Source: Roseobacter sp. GAI101 (lineage in GTDB: Bacteria; Pseudomonadota; Alphaproteobacteria; Rhodobacterales; Rhodobacteraceae). Taken from it: a stretch of 37,320 nucleotides of DNA. The position numbers were made by a program, and so were the translations under genes. Positions 1-8,221 of this stretch are shown in pieces (position 1 is the stretch's first letter; every line of letters begins with the position of its first letter). The stretch is from positions 15,845 to 53,164 of the forward strand of contig NZ_DS999214.1 in the NCBI RefSeq assembly GCF_000156335.1, given 5' to 3'. Below the pieces are notes generated by a model, which was not told the origin of the DNA, ran no database searches, and was given only the letters and a program-made list of their open reading frames with translations.

Positions 1-2
1 CT

Positions 3-1184
3 GCCTTTGCCGAAAATATCAAAATTGCATTTATCGATCCGCTGTCCGGCCCGTTCGCAAGCACCGGCACGAATGGTCTGCACCAGTTCGAATTTGCTGC
101 CCAGTACATGATCAATGACAAGGGCGGTATTCTGGACGGCGACATGTTCGAAGTCATCGGTTTCGACAACAAGACAAGCCCGAAGGAATCGCTCATCCAG
201 CTTCAGGTCGCCATCGACCAAGGCGTCCGCTACATCGTTCAGGGTAACTCCTCGGGCGTTGCGAACGCGCTGACCGAAGCCATTGAAAAGCACAACAAGC
301 GCAACCCCGACAGCCGTGTTCTGTTTCTGAACTACGCCGCTGTCGACCCTGCGCTGACAAATGAAAAATGTAACTTCTGGCACTTCCGTTTTGATGCCAA
401 CGCCGACATCAAGATGGACGCGCTGACAGACGTGATCGCCAAAGATGAAAACATCAAGAAAGTTTACCTGATCGGTCAGGACTATTCGTTCGGTAAGGCC
501 GTTGCGGCTGCTGCGGAAAGCATGCTGGGTGAAAAGCGTCCCGACATTGAAATCGTCGGCAACGAACTGCACCCAATCGGCAAGGTGAAAGACTTCACGC
601 CCTACGCGCGCAAGGTCATCTCCTCTGAAGCGGATGCCGTCATCACAGGCAACTGGGGTGCCGACATGCTGGGTCTTGGCAAGTCGATCATCGAGAACGG
701 CTTTGAAGGTCCGATCTATACCTACTATGCAGCAGGTTCCGGTATCACGGCTGCCTTCGGTGAAAGCGGCAAGGGTCGCATTCGCTTGATCTCCCAAGGT
801 GGGATCAACCCGATTGCATCCGAAGAAGCACGGACACTCTACAATGCGTTCAAGGAAAAATATCCTGAAGGCAACATCGACCAAAGCCGGATCTTCAACA
901 CCATCGGCATGCTGGCAGAAGCAATGAAGGAAGCGGGCACCGCTGACGATGTCGTTGCTGTTGCAAGCAAGCTGGAAGGCATGAAGTACCAAAGCATGTG
1001 GGGCGGTGAACTGTACATGCGTCCACAGGATCACCAGTTGATTCAGGACATGAACATCGGTGTCCACACAGACGAAAACGTTGAATTCGATTACGACAAC
1101 TCCGGTTTCGGCGTCGTGACAGAATCCACTGTCGTCAACGCATCGATGGACAGCCCGACAACATGCGAGATGAAGCGCCCTTAA
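3..1184 (+). CDS. Branched-chain amino acid-type ABC transporter substrate-binding protein (5' end missing)
   Basis: Periplasmic binding protein of the Liv/HAAT family that captures a solute for the permease encoded next. The reading frame is open from the first bases: the visible N-terminus reads AFA, the likely end of a signal peptide, then ENIKIAFIDPLSGPFASTG, the typical first strand and ligand loop of the family. An internal ATG at 108 is therefore not the real start. About 393 codons are present and the TAA is at 1182-1184. A repeated pattern of Rossmann-like strands (KKVYLIGQDYSFG, ADAVITGNWGADM) fits the two-lobed type I fold. Two cysteines (in NEKCNFW and TTCEMKRP) could form a disulfide. 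The ligand cannot be predicted; these proteins bind amino acids, amides, aromatic acids and other small molecules. Confidence 0.93.
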   Translation, partial: AFAENIKIAFIDPLSGPFASTGTNGLHQFEFAAQYMINDKGGILDGDMFEVIGFDNKTSPKESLIQLQVAIDQGVRYIVQGNSSGVANALTEAIEKHNKRNPDSRVLFLNYAAVDPALTNEKCNFWHFRFDANADIKMDALTDVIAKDENIKKVYLIGQDYSFGKAVAAAAESMLGEKRPDIEIVGNELHPIGKVKDFTPYARKVISSEADAVITGNWGADMLGLGKSIIENGFEGPIYTYYAAGSGITAAFGESGKGRIRLISQGGINPIASEEARTLYNAFKEKYPEGNIDQSRIFNTIGMLAEAMKEAGTADDVVAVASKLEGMKYQSMWGGELYMRPQDHQLIQDMNIGVHTDENVEFDYDNSGFGVVTESTVVNASMDSPTTCEMKRP

Positions 1185-1199
1185 CCCCTTGCGCCTCAC

Positions 1200-1225
1200 G
1201 GCCCGTTCGAGCGTTCGGACGGGCC
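1200..1225 (+). terminator. Hairpin between binding-protein gene and livH
   Basis: GGCCCGTTCG (1200-1209) pairs with CGGACGGGCC (1216-1225), ten pairs with one G-U and a 6-nt loop, followed by the T-rich ATTTCTTTCT. Such hairpins after a binding-protein gene often act as leaky terminators or 3' mRNA stabilisers, giving more binding protein than permease. That role is inferred. Confidence 0.6.
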
Positions 1226-1262
1226 ATTTCTTTCTGAATTCACCACTCACTGGAGGGGCCTC

Positions 1263-2219
1263 ATGGACCTCATTCTCGTCAATCTGATCGACGGGCTGGT
1301 TACCGGACTGCTATTGTTTATGTTGTCCGCCGGTCTGACCCTAATTTTCTCGATGATGGGTGTTTTGAACTTTGCCCACGCCAGCTTTTACATGCTTGGC
1401 GCTTATTTTGCCTATCAGATCAGCGTTGCCTTGGGCTTTTGGATGGGCCTGTTGATTGCGCCGCTGCTTGTCGGTGTGTTGGGGGCAGGTGTCGAACGCT
1501 ACGGCCTGCGCCGTGTCCACCAGTACGGTCACGTGCCTGAACTGATCTTTACCTTTGGTCTGGCGCTGTTGATCGAAGAAATGGTCCAATTCGTCTGGGG
1601 CAAGAACCAGATGCCCTATTCCGTGCCAGAGGTGCTGAATTTTACCGCCTTTGCGATCTCGGGCAATTCGATCCCCGCGTACAAGATTTTCATGATCTTC
1701 ATCTCGATCGGCATCTTCATCGGTCTGCTTTATATCCTGACCAAGACGCGCGTCGGAATGATCATTCAGGCCGCCCTTAGCTATCCCCGCACGGTCGAGG
1801 CCTTGGGCCATAACGTGCCGTTGATCTTCATGGGTGTCTTTGGCGTCGGTACCGCGCTTGCCGGATTGGCGGGCGTTATCGCCGGCCCTGTCCTTGGCAC
1901 CTTTCCGGGCATGGCCTTTGTGCTTGGGTCTATCGTGTTCGTCACGATCGTGATCGGCGGGCTCGGGTCGCTTTGGGGGGCGCTGGTCGCGTCCTTGCTG
2001 ATCGGCTGGATCACCACTTTCGCCAAATCCTATAACATCGAGATGGAAAGCCTTCTGAACGCCATCGGGATCTCGACCCCTGAGAACCTGAGCGACAGCG
2101 TCTTCCGCGATTTTTGGAGCCTTACGAGCCCGCAGATCGCTGACATCTTGCCCTACATCCTGATGGTGCTGATCCTCATCTTCCGCCCGGCAGGTCTTTT
2201 CGGAAAGCGCAGCTCATGA
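1263..2219 (+). CDS. livH: ABC transporter permease, LivH type
   Basis: 318-residue inner-membrane permease of the LivH family, one half of the translocation channel. The N-terminal half contains the family hallmark GLTLIFSMMGVLNFAHASFYMLGAY, given here as its key stretch LNFAHASFYMLG, followed by several long hydrophobic segments. GGLGSLWGALVASLLIG near residue 240 is the conserved cytoplasmic loop that contacts the ATPases, and the protein ends IFRPAGLFGK, the usual LivH end. An SD-like GGAGGGG lies just before ATG 1263. Its TGA overlaps the ATG of livM by 4 bp, so the two are probably translationally coupled. Confidence 0.94.
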   Translation: MDLILVNLIDGLVTGLLLFMLSAGLTLIFSMMGVLNFAHASFYMLGAYFAYQISVALGFWMGLLIAPLLVGVLGAGVERYGLRRVHQYGHVPELIFTFGLALLIEEMVQFVWGKNQMPYSVPEVLNFTAFAISGNSIPAYKIFMIFISIGIFIGLLYILTKTRVGMIIQAALSYPRTVEALGHNVPLIFMGVFGVGTALAGLAGVIAGPVLGTFPGMAFVLGSIVFVTIVIGGLGSLWGALVASLLIGWITTFAKSYNIEMESLLNAIGISTPENLSDSVFRDFWSLTSPQIADILPYILMVLILIFRPAGLFGKRSS

Positions 2220-3511
2220 CTGATCAAATCACAACCGACCCGACCAAGGCTCTTGAGCGCATGCGTGCCGGTTCCATGACCCTGACGCTGGCACCCTGGC
2301 TGATCGCAATTGTCGTCCTGGTGTTCCTGCCGATGGTGTTTACCAATAACTCGGCGCTGACGATCATGAACCAGATGTCGATCACCATCGTGTTCGCGCT
2401 GGCCTACAATATGCTGCTGGGACAGGGGGGCATGTTGTCCTTCGGGCACGCGGTCTATGCCGGTGTGGGCGGGTTTGCCTGCATGCACATCATGAACATG
2501 TCGGACTTCTTTGAAACCATCCCCCTCGTAATCCTGCCGATCTTCGGCGGCTTGTTCGGCATGGGACTCGCGATGATCGTCGGGTCATTCTCGACCCGGT
2601 CGGCGGGGACGGTGTTTGCCATGATCTCGCTGGGTGTCGGTGAATTGATCGCTGCCTGTTCGGTTATCATCGTGGCCTTTTTCGGCGGCGAAGAGGGCAT
2701 CAGCGGTGACCGTACCTATGCGAACCCGTTTTTTGGCATCGAATTCCTGCAGCAGATCGAAGTCTACTACCTGACCATCGCGTGGCTCGTGATTTCCGCC
2801 GCCCTGATGTATCTTTGGAGCCGCACACCGGTAGGCCGTATGGCAAACGCCGTGCGCGACAACCCGGAACGCGCTGAATTCCTTGGCTATTCTTCTCGTT
2901 GGGTCAGATACTACAGCTTTGTAGCGTCGGGCTTTTTCTGCGGCATCGCGGGGGGACTTTTCGCGATCAACTACGAAATCCTGACCGAAGAGAACCTGAA
3001 CACCACATCCTCTGGCGTGATCCTTCTGGTCACTTTCCTGGGTGGCGTCGGTTTCTTCTTCGGGCCCATTATCGGTGCGATTGCCTTTACGTTGCTGCAA
3101 ACGGTTCTTAGCCTTTCGACGGAACTTTGGGCGTTCTATGCAGGGGTCCTGTTCGTCGCGACCGTTATGTTCTTTCCGGGTGGACTGGCGGGGCTGTTGA
3201 TGATGCATGTGCCGGTGTTCAAACTAGGCAAGGCGCATAGATTGGTCATGCCATACCTCAAGACACTCTTGCCCGGCGCGATAGGGCTGCTTGGTCTTGC
3301 CGCCTTGGTCGAAATGACGTTCCACTTCCGCCACGCGGCTCCGGGAGACGAGGAAATGACGATCTTCTGGACCACGTTCAACAGCCATGACGTCCTACCG
3401 TGGGTAATCGCACTGGCGATCACCGTGATTGGCCTTGGCATCACCAAAGCCACCGCACCCGCCTTGAAAGAGGCATGGAACGAAGCAAACACAGCAGGAG
3501 GCGCATCATGA
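2216..3511 (+). CDS. livM: ABC transporter permease, LivM type, with long C-terminal extension
   Basis: 431-residue second permease subunit. The LivM signature MLLGQGGMLSFGHAVYAGVGG, of which LGQGGMLSFGHA is diagnostic, sits near residues 64-80. The ATPase-contact region R-x-NPERAEFLGY and the GGVGFFFGPIIGA loop are present. Family members usually end soon after the loop and a final helix near 320-360 residues. This one continues for roughly 100 more residues (about 330-431) with at least two further hydrophobic stretches (LLPGAIGLLGLAALVEM and LPWVIALAITVIGLGI). It starts in the livH stop (ATGA) and its own TGA overlaps the livG ATG by 4 bp. The function of the extension is unknown. Confidence 0.92.
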   Translation: MTDQITTDPTKALERMRAGSMTLTLAPWLIAIVVLVFLPMVFTNNSALTIMNQMSITIVFALAYNMLLGQGGMLSFGHAVYAGVGGFACMHIMNMSDFFETIPLVILPIFGGLFGMGLAMIVGSFSTRSAGTVFAMISLGVGELIAACSVIIVAFFGGEEGISGDRTYANPFFGIEFLQQIEVYYLTIAWLVISAALMYLWSRTPVGRMANAVRDNPERAEFLGYSSRWVRYYSFVASGFFCGIAGGLFAINYEILTEENLNTTSSGVILLVTFLGGVGFFFGPIIGAIAFTLLQTVLSLSTELWAFYAGVLFVATVMFFPGGLAGLLMMHVPVFKLGKAHRLVMPYLKTLLPGAIGLLGLAALVEMTFHFRHAAPGDEEMTIFWTTFNSHDVLPWVIALAITVIGLGITKATAPALKEAWNEANTAGGAS

Positions 3512-4269
3512 GCACACCAGCCCTTGAACTGACTGGCCTCAAGAAAAGTTTTGGCAAGGCCGAGATCATCCGCGGCATTGACCTGAGCATCGGCAAGGCC
3601 GAACGCCACGCGATCATCGGCCCGAACGGGGCCGGTAAATCGACACTGTTCAACCTGATCACCGCACGGTTTGCACCGACGTCAGGCACGGTCAAACTGC
3701 ATGGCGAAAATCTGGCGGGCCTCGAACCGTTCCAGATCAACCGCAAAGGTCTCAGCCGGTCTTTCCAGATCACGAATATCTTTCCGGCGATGACCGTGTT
3801 TGAAAACGTCCGCTGCGCGTTGCTGTGGGCCCAGGGCTATAAATACAGCTTCTGGCATCTGGTGAACCAAAAGCGTGATCTGACCGAAGGGGCCGAAGCG
3901 ATTTTGGACCAGATCAACCTGCTGGAACGGCGCAATCTGCCGGCTGGAACATTGTCCTATGCTGAACAGCGCGCGCTTGAAATCGGGATCACCATTGCCG
4001 GTGGTGCAGATGTCATCATGCTTGATGAACCGACAGCGGGCATGAGCAATACGGAAACCGACTATATCACCGACCTGATCCTCAAGGTGACGGCCGGGAA
4101 AACGCTGATCATGGTTGAACATGACATGGGCGTGGTCTTTGGTCTGGCCGACCGCATTTCGGTGCTGGTCTATGGCGAAATCATTGCCACAGGAAAACCC
4201 GCTGACGTGCGCGCCGACGCACGCGTTCAAGAAGCCTATCTGGGCGCCGCATTGGAGGCAGAACACTAA
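3508..4269 (+). CDS. livG: ABC transporter ATP-binding protein, LivG type
   Basis: 253-residue ATPase that drives the Liv-type transporter. It shows Walker A GPNGAGKST (residues 38-46), the signature region LSYAEQRALEIG, Walker B VIMLDEPTAGMS and the switch histidine in VEHDMG. The start is ATG 3508: AGGAGG lies 8 nt before it, it overlaps the livM stop by 4 bp, and MSTPALELTGLKKSFG matches the family N-terminus. The frame is open upstream to an ATG at 3400, but that would only duplicate livM sequence and has no ribosome site. It is followed directly by livF, overlapping by one base. Confidence 0.94.
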   Translation: MSTPALELTGLKKSFGKAEIIRGIDLSIGKAERHAIIGPNGAGKSTLFNLITARFAPTSGTVKLHGENLAGLEPFQINRKGLSRSFQITNIFPAMTVFENVRCALLWAQGYKYSFWHLVNQKRDLTEGAEAILDQINLLERRNLPAGTLSYAEQRALEIGITIAGGADVIMLDEPTAGMSNTETDYITDLILKVTAGKTLIMVEHDMGVVFGLADRISVLVYGEIIATGKPADVRADARVQEAYLGAALEAEH

Positions 4270-4973
4270 TGATGCTCGAAGTCACCGATATGCATGCCTA
4301 TTATGGCAAATCCCACATCCTTCAGGGTGTGAACCTGAACGTGAAGGAAGGCGAAATCGTCGCGCTTCTGGGGCGCAACGGGGTGGGCCGGTCCACGACC
4401 TGCAAGGCCATCATGGGCGAAGTTGAACCTCATGGTTCGGTCAAGTTTCAGGGGCAGGAGATCGCCGGTAAGAAGGCGTTTCAAATTGCCAACCTCGGCA
4501 TCGGCTATGTGCCCGAAAACCGGGATATCTTTCCGGGTTTGACCACGCGCCAGAACCTGACGCTGGGTTTGAAGCCCGGCCAGAAGGACGGTGCGGGCCG
4601 CTGGTCTATGCAAGCCATGTTCGAGATGTTCGAAAACCTTGATCGGCGCGCGGACGTCGAAGCGTCGGTCCTGTCGGGTGGTGAACAGCAGATGCTGACC
4701 ATGTGCCGCACGCTGATGGGTGACCCTGATCTGGTGATGATCGACGAACCGACCGAAGGGCTTTCCCCGCAGATGGTTCAAAAAGTCGCCGAGGTGCTGA
4801 AAGAAATCGCGAACCGCGGCATTTCGACATTGCTGGTCGAGCAAAAGCTGTCCATCGCGATGGATATTGCGGATCGTGTCTATGTCATGGGCCACGGTCA
4901 GGTGGTGTTCGAAGGTACGCCAGCCGACCTGAAGGCCCGCGACGATGTGCGCAAGGAATGGCTCGAAGTCTGA
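4269..4973 (+). CDS. livF: ABC transporter ATP-binding protein, LivF type, with Arg in Walker A
   Basis: 234-residue second ATPase of the transporter. It contains the signature LSGGEQQMLTMCR, Walker B DLVMIDEPTEGLSP and the switch region LLVEQKLSIAMDIAD, all typical of LivF. The phosphate-binding loop reads GRNGVGRSTT at residues 35-44, so the Walker A lysine position (residue 41) is arginine; the codon is CGG at 4390-4392. Lysine is usual in ABC ATPases, although some LivF lineages may carry this change. ATG ATG occurs in tandem at 4269 and 4272. The gene ends the transporter set, about 87 nt before the serine hydrolase. Confidence 0.93.
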   Translation: MMLEVTDMHAYYGKSHILQGVNLNVKEGEIVALLGRNGVGRSTTCKAIMGEVEPHGSVKFQGQEIAGKKAFQIANLGIGYVPENRDIFPGLTTRQNLTLGLKPGQKDGAGRWSMQAMFEMFENLDRRADVEASVLSGGEQQMLTMCRTLMGDPDLVMIDEPTEGLSPQMVQKVAEVLKEIANRGISTLLVEQKLSIAMDIADRVYVMGHGQVVFEGTPADLKARDDVRKEWLEV

Positions 4974-5017
4974 TCTGCGTTTCGATCTGATGGTAATGTA
5001 AAACGTCGCTTCTGGCG

Positions 5018-5060
5018 GCCTCATCCTCCTGAGGCGCTGATGCGTCTTAGGAGGATTTTT
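5018..5060 (+). terminator. Terminator-like hairpin that buries the next gene's ribosome site
   Basis: Bases 5023-5037 pair with 5042-5056 along all 15 positions (13 Watson-Crick, 2 G-U) around a 4-nt TGAT loop, followed by TTTTT to 5060. This has the form of an intrinsic terminator for the liv operon. The right arm contains AGGAGG (5049-5054), the only good ribosome site for the ATG at 5061. An alternative small stem, GCCTCA (5018-5023) with TGAGGC (5030-5035), would compete with the large one. Read-through control or translational control of the downstream genes is inferred. Confidence 0.7.
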
Positions 5061-6263
5061 ATGGGTTTTGACAGTAATCGGCTGGGCCGTATCGGCGACT
5101 GGATGCAAAGCTATGTCGATCGCAACCGCTTTGCCGGATGCTCGGTATTGGTGACGCAAGCGGGCAAAGAGGTTTATTTCAACGCCACCGGCACACGGGA
5201 TGTCGAGACAGGCAAGCCCTTTGAACGCGACACCATCGCGCGGATCTATTCGATGACCAAACCGATCACGTCGGTCGCGATCATGATGCTGGCCGAACGG
5301 GGGCTGTTCCACCTTGATGCACCTGTCTCGGATTTCATTCCCGCCTTTGCCAGGATGGAATGTCTGATCCCCGGTGCCACCAGCATTGACCAGACCGAAC
5401 CCTGCGAGACGCCGACGTTGCACCACTTGCTGACCCACACATCGGGCCTAAGCTATCCGTTCAACCCCGGTGTCCTTGCGAAAGCGATGGAGGAGCATGA
5501 CATCCTGTTCCGCGCCGACCAAGGATCGCTGGAGGCAATGACGGACCGTGTCGCGGCTTTGCCGCTTGCGTTTCATCCCGGCAGTCGTTGGGAATATTCA
5601 GTCAGCATCGACGTGTTGGGCCGCGTGGTCGAGATCGTGTCGGGCAAGACGCTTGAGCAGTTCTTTATCGACGAAATCCTTGGCCCCTTGGGCATGGACG
5701 AAACGCGGTTTTCTGTCCCGCAAGGTGCGCAGGATCGCTTTGCCGCGCTTTACACTCCGCTTGCGGGCAGTGCCTATGCGCTGAACGAAGCAAAGCCGGC
5801 TGAACCGACGCTGCGCTGCGTGGATCGCCCGGAGAAATCGCCTTTCCTGAACGCCGAAATGCATTCGGGTGGGGGCGGTCTGGTCGGTACCATTGATGAT
5901 TACCTCAAGTTCACCGAGATGCTGCGTACGGGAGGGGCTGGCTTGCTTTCTCCTAAAACGCTAAGCTTCATGATGCGCAACCATCTGCCCGGTGACATCG
6001 CGTCGATGGGTCCGGCCAGCTTTGCGGAACAACCGATGGAGGGGATGGGCTTTGGCCTTGGCGGGGCTGTCGTCCTGAATGCCGGTCGCGTGCGCGTGCC
6101 GTCAAGCACCGGCGATTTCAGCTGGGGGGGCATGGCCTCGACCTTCTTCTGGGTCGATCCTGTGCTGGATCTCTCCGTCGTATTCTTTACACAACTTGCT
6201 CCGTCCAGTTCTTATCCGGCGCGGCCGCAACTCAAGGCGCTTATCCACGGAGCGATGACATGA
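5061..6263 (+). CDS. Serine hydrolase, beta-lactamase/family VIII esterase type
   Basis: 400-residue protein of the class C beta-lactamase-like superfamily (PF00144). The catalytic S-x-x-K is S64-M-T-K67, the tyrosine motif is Y179-S-V-S in WEYSVSIDVLG, and the third motif region reads FSWGGMAST, with WGG rather than the K-T-G of true beta-lactamases, as in family VIII esterases. No signal peptide is visible, so it is probably a cytoplasmic esterase or amidase, not an antibiotic-resistance enzyme. ATG 5061 is chosen because AGGAGG lies 6 nt upstream; an ATG at 5040 in the same frame falls in the loop of the hairpin. Its stop overlaps the acetoacetyl-CoA synthetase start (ATGA), so it is coupled to that gene. 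Confidence 0.88.
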   Translation: MGFDSNRLGRIGDWMQSYVDRNRFAGCSVLVTQAGKEVYFNATGTRDVETGKPFERDTIARIYSMTKPITSVAIMMLAERGLFHLDAPVSDFIPAFARMECLIPGATSIDQTEPCETPTLHHLLTHTSGLSYPFNPGVLAKAMEEHDILFRADQGSLEAMTDRVAALPLAFHPGSRWEYSVSIDVLGRVVEIVSGKTLEQFFIDEILGPLGMDETRFSVPQGAQDRFAALYTPLAGSAYALNEAKPAEPTLRCVDRPEKSPFLNAEMHSGGGGLVGTIDDYLKFTEMLRTGGAGLLSPKTLSFMMRNHLPGDIASMGPASFAEQPMEGMGFGLGGAVVLNAGRVRVPSSTGDFSWGGMASTFFWVDPVLDLSVVFFTQLAPSSSYPARPQLKALIHGAMT

Positions 6264-8218
6264 ACGAAATTCTCTGGAGCCCGACGCCCGATCGTTATGA
6301 TGCCTCGACGATGGCCGCGTTCGAGCGTTTCCTGAAGGAAAAGCGCAACCTGACCTTCGCGGATTACAACGCCATGTGGCGCTGGAGCGTCGATGATCTG
6401 GATGGCTTTTGGGGCGCGATCTGGGAATTCTTCGACGTGAAGGCCAGCGCGCCCTACATCAAAGTCATGGCGAACCGTCAGATGCCGGGCGCGGAATGGT
6501 GCCCCGGTGCGATGTTGAATTTCACCGACCAGATCATGAAGCACGTTGACAGCCAAGCCAACGGGGACGCGCTGATCGTGCAGTCCGAAACCTTTGGCCG
6601 CAAGGTACTGTCGTGGTCGGACCTGCGTGCGCAAGTGGCCAGCGTTGCCGCACGTCTGCGCGGTATGGGCGTGGAAAAAGGTGACCGTGTCGTTGCGGTT
6701 CTGCCCAATACCGAAACCGCGATGATCGCTTTTCTGGCGACCGCGAGCATCGGCGCGATCTGGTCGCTCTGCGCGCCTGATATGGGGCATGTCGCAATCC
6801 TTGACCGGTTCAAGCAGATCGCCCCCAAAGTGCTGATCACCCAAGACGGGTATGTTCACGCGGGCAAAACCATCGACCGTCGCGAGATTTTGGCGGGGAT
6901 CGAAGCAGAGCTGCCAAGCCTAATTCAATGTATCACGGTGCCTTTTGTCGGTGACCTGCCCGCGGGGCACATCGCATGGGATGATCTGCTGCATGACAAG
7001 GTCGAATATACCTCGACCCAGGTGCCCTTCGATCATCCGCTTTGGATCGTTTATTCGTCTGGTACCACCGGCAACCCCAAGCCCATCGTGCATGGCCATG
7101 GCGGCATCATTCTGGAATCGGCCAAGCAATCGCTGCACCATGATTTCAAACGCGGCGGGCGCTATTGCTGGTTGACCTCTTCAGGCTGGATCATGTGGAA
7201 TTCGCAGTTCACGGCCCTTGGTCAAGGTACCACTGTCGCGATGTTCGACGGTGCACCGAACCATCCTGACATGGGTGTGATCTGGCGGTTCGTTGGAGAC
7301 GAAAAGCTGGATTTCTTTGGGGCGGGGGCCGCGTTTTTCAGCGGCTGCATGAAGGCAGGGATCAAACCGCGCGAAGACGTTGACCTTGGTGCCCTGAAAT
7401 CGCTGGGCTCCACAGGTTCGCCGCTTAGCTCGGACGCCTATGACTGGATTTACAAGGACGTCAAAGCCGATGTCTGGCTTGCTCCGATTTCAGGCGGCAC
7501 TGATCTGGCTGGGGCTTTCGTGTTGGGGCACCCCGGCATGCCGGTGCGCGCAGGTGAAATGCAGTGCCGCGCGCTTGGGAATGCCGTGCGCGCCTTTGAC
7601 GAAGACGGCAATGAATTGACCGGCGTCGTCGGCGAACTGGTGTGCACCGAACCGCTTCCGTCCATGCCGCTGTTCTTTTGGGGCGATGACGATGGCAGCC
7701 GCCTGCACGACAGCTATTTCGACACCTATCCCGGTGTCTGGCGTCACGGCGACTGGATCGAGATCAACGAAGACGGCGGATCGGTGATCTATGGCCGGTC
7801 GGACGCCACGATCAACCGAAAGGGCCTGCGCCTTGGCAGTGCCGAAATCTACCAGGCCGTGGAAGGCATTGACGATGTGATGGACAGCCTTGTCGTCGAT
7901 CTTGAATTCCTCGGCCGGGAAAGTTTCATGCCGTTGTTCGTCGTTCCGGCCAAGGGCGTGGCGGTTGATGATGCGCTGAAGGACAAGATCAACGCAGCGA
8001 TCCGCAAGAACGTGTCGGCGCGCTTTATCCCGAACGAGATCATCGAGGTCGCCGAAATACCGCGCACCCTTTCGGGCAAAAAGCTTGAGGTTCCGGTGAA
8101 AAAGCTGTTGCTTGGCCAGGATCCCGTCAAGGTCGTGAACCGCGATTCAATGGCCAACCCGGACAGCTTTGATTTCTATATCGCCTATGCCGCAAAACGG
8201 GCGACCCAAAAGGACTAA
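6260..8218 (+). CDS. aacS: Acetoacetyl-CoA synthetase
   Basis: 652-residue adenylate-forming enzyme that converts acetoacetate, ATP and CoA to acetoacetyl-CoA. The length and the N-terminus (WSPTPDRYDASTMAAFERF) fit the acetoacetate-CoA ligase family, which is longer than most acyl-CoA ligases. The nucleotide loop YSSGTTGNPKPIVHGHG is near residues 265-281, SGGTDLAGAF is the second core motif, YGRSDATINRKGLRLG is the hinge region, and the C-terminal catalytic lysine is K607 in TLSGKKLEVP. It is coupled to the upstream hydrolase and lies 3 nt before tesB. It would recover acetoacetate or a related 3-oxoacid released by catabolism of the imported substrate. Confidence 0.93.
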   Translation: MNEILWSPTPDRYDASTMAAFERFLKEKRNLTFADYNAMWRWSVDDLDGFWGAIWEFFDVKASAPYIKVMANRQMPGAEWCPGAMLNFTDQIMKHVDSQANGDALIVQSETFGRKVLSWSDLRAQVASVAARLRGMGVEKGDRVVAVLPNTETAMIAFLATASIGAIWSLCAPDMGHVAILDRFKQIAPKVLITQDGYVHAGKTIDRREILAGIEAELPSLIQCITVPFVGDLPAGHIAWDDLLHDKVEYTSTQVPFDHPLWIVYSSGTTGNPKPIVHGHGGIILESAKQSLHHDFKRGGRYCWLTSSGWIMWNSQFTALGQGTTVAMFDGAPNHPDMGVIWRFVGDEKLDFFGAGAAFFSGCMKAGIKPREDVDLGALKSLGSTGSPLSSDAYDWIYKDVKADVWLAPISGGTDLAGAFVLGHPGMPVRAGEMQCRALGNAVRAFDEDGNELTGVVGELVCTEPLPSMPLFFWGDDDGSRLHDSYFDTYPGVWRHGDWIEINEDGGSVIYGRSDATINRKGLRLGSAEIYQAVEGIDDVMDSLVVDLEFLGRESFMPLFVVPAKGVAVDDALKDKINAAIRKNVSARFIPNEIIEVAEIPRTLSGKKLEVPVKKLLLGQDPVKVVNRDSMANPDSFDFYIAYAAKRATQKD

Positions 8219-8221
8219 CCC

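Noticed and set aside
5061..6263. Beta-lactamase (antibiotic resistance) function
   Set aside because: The K-T-G motif is replaced by WGG, no signal peptide is present, and the gene is coupled to acetoacetyl-CoA synthetase. Esterase or amidase is more likely.
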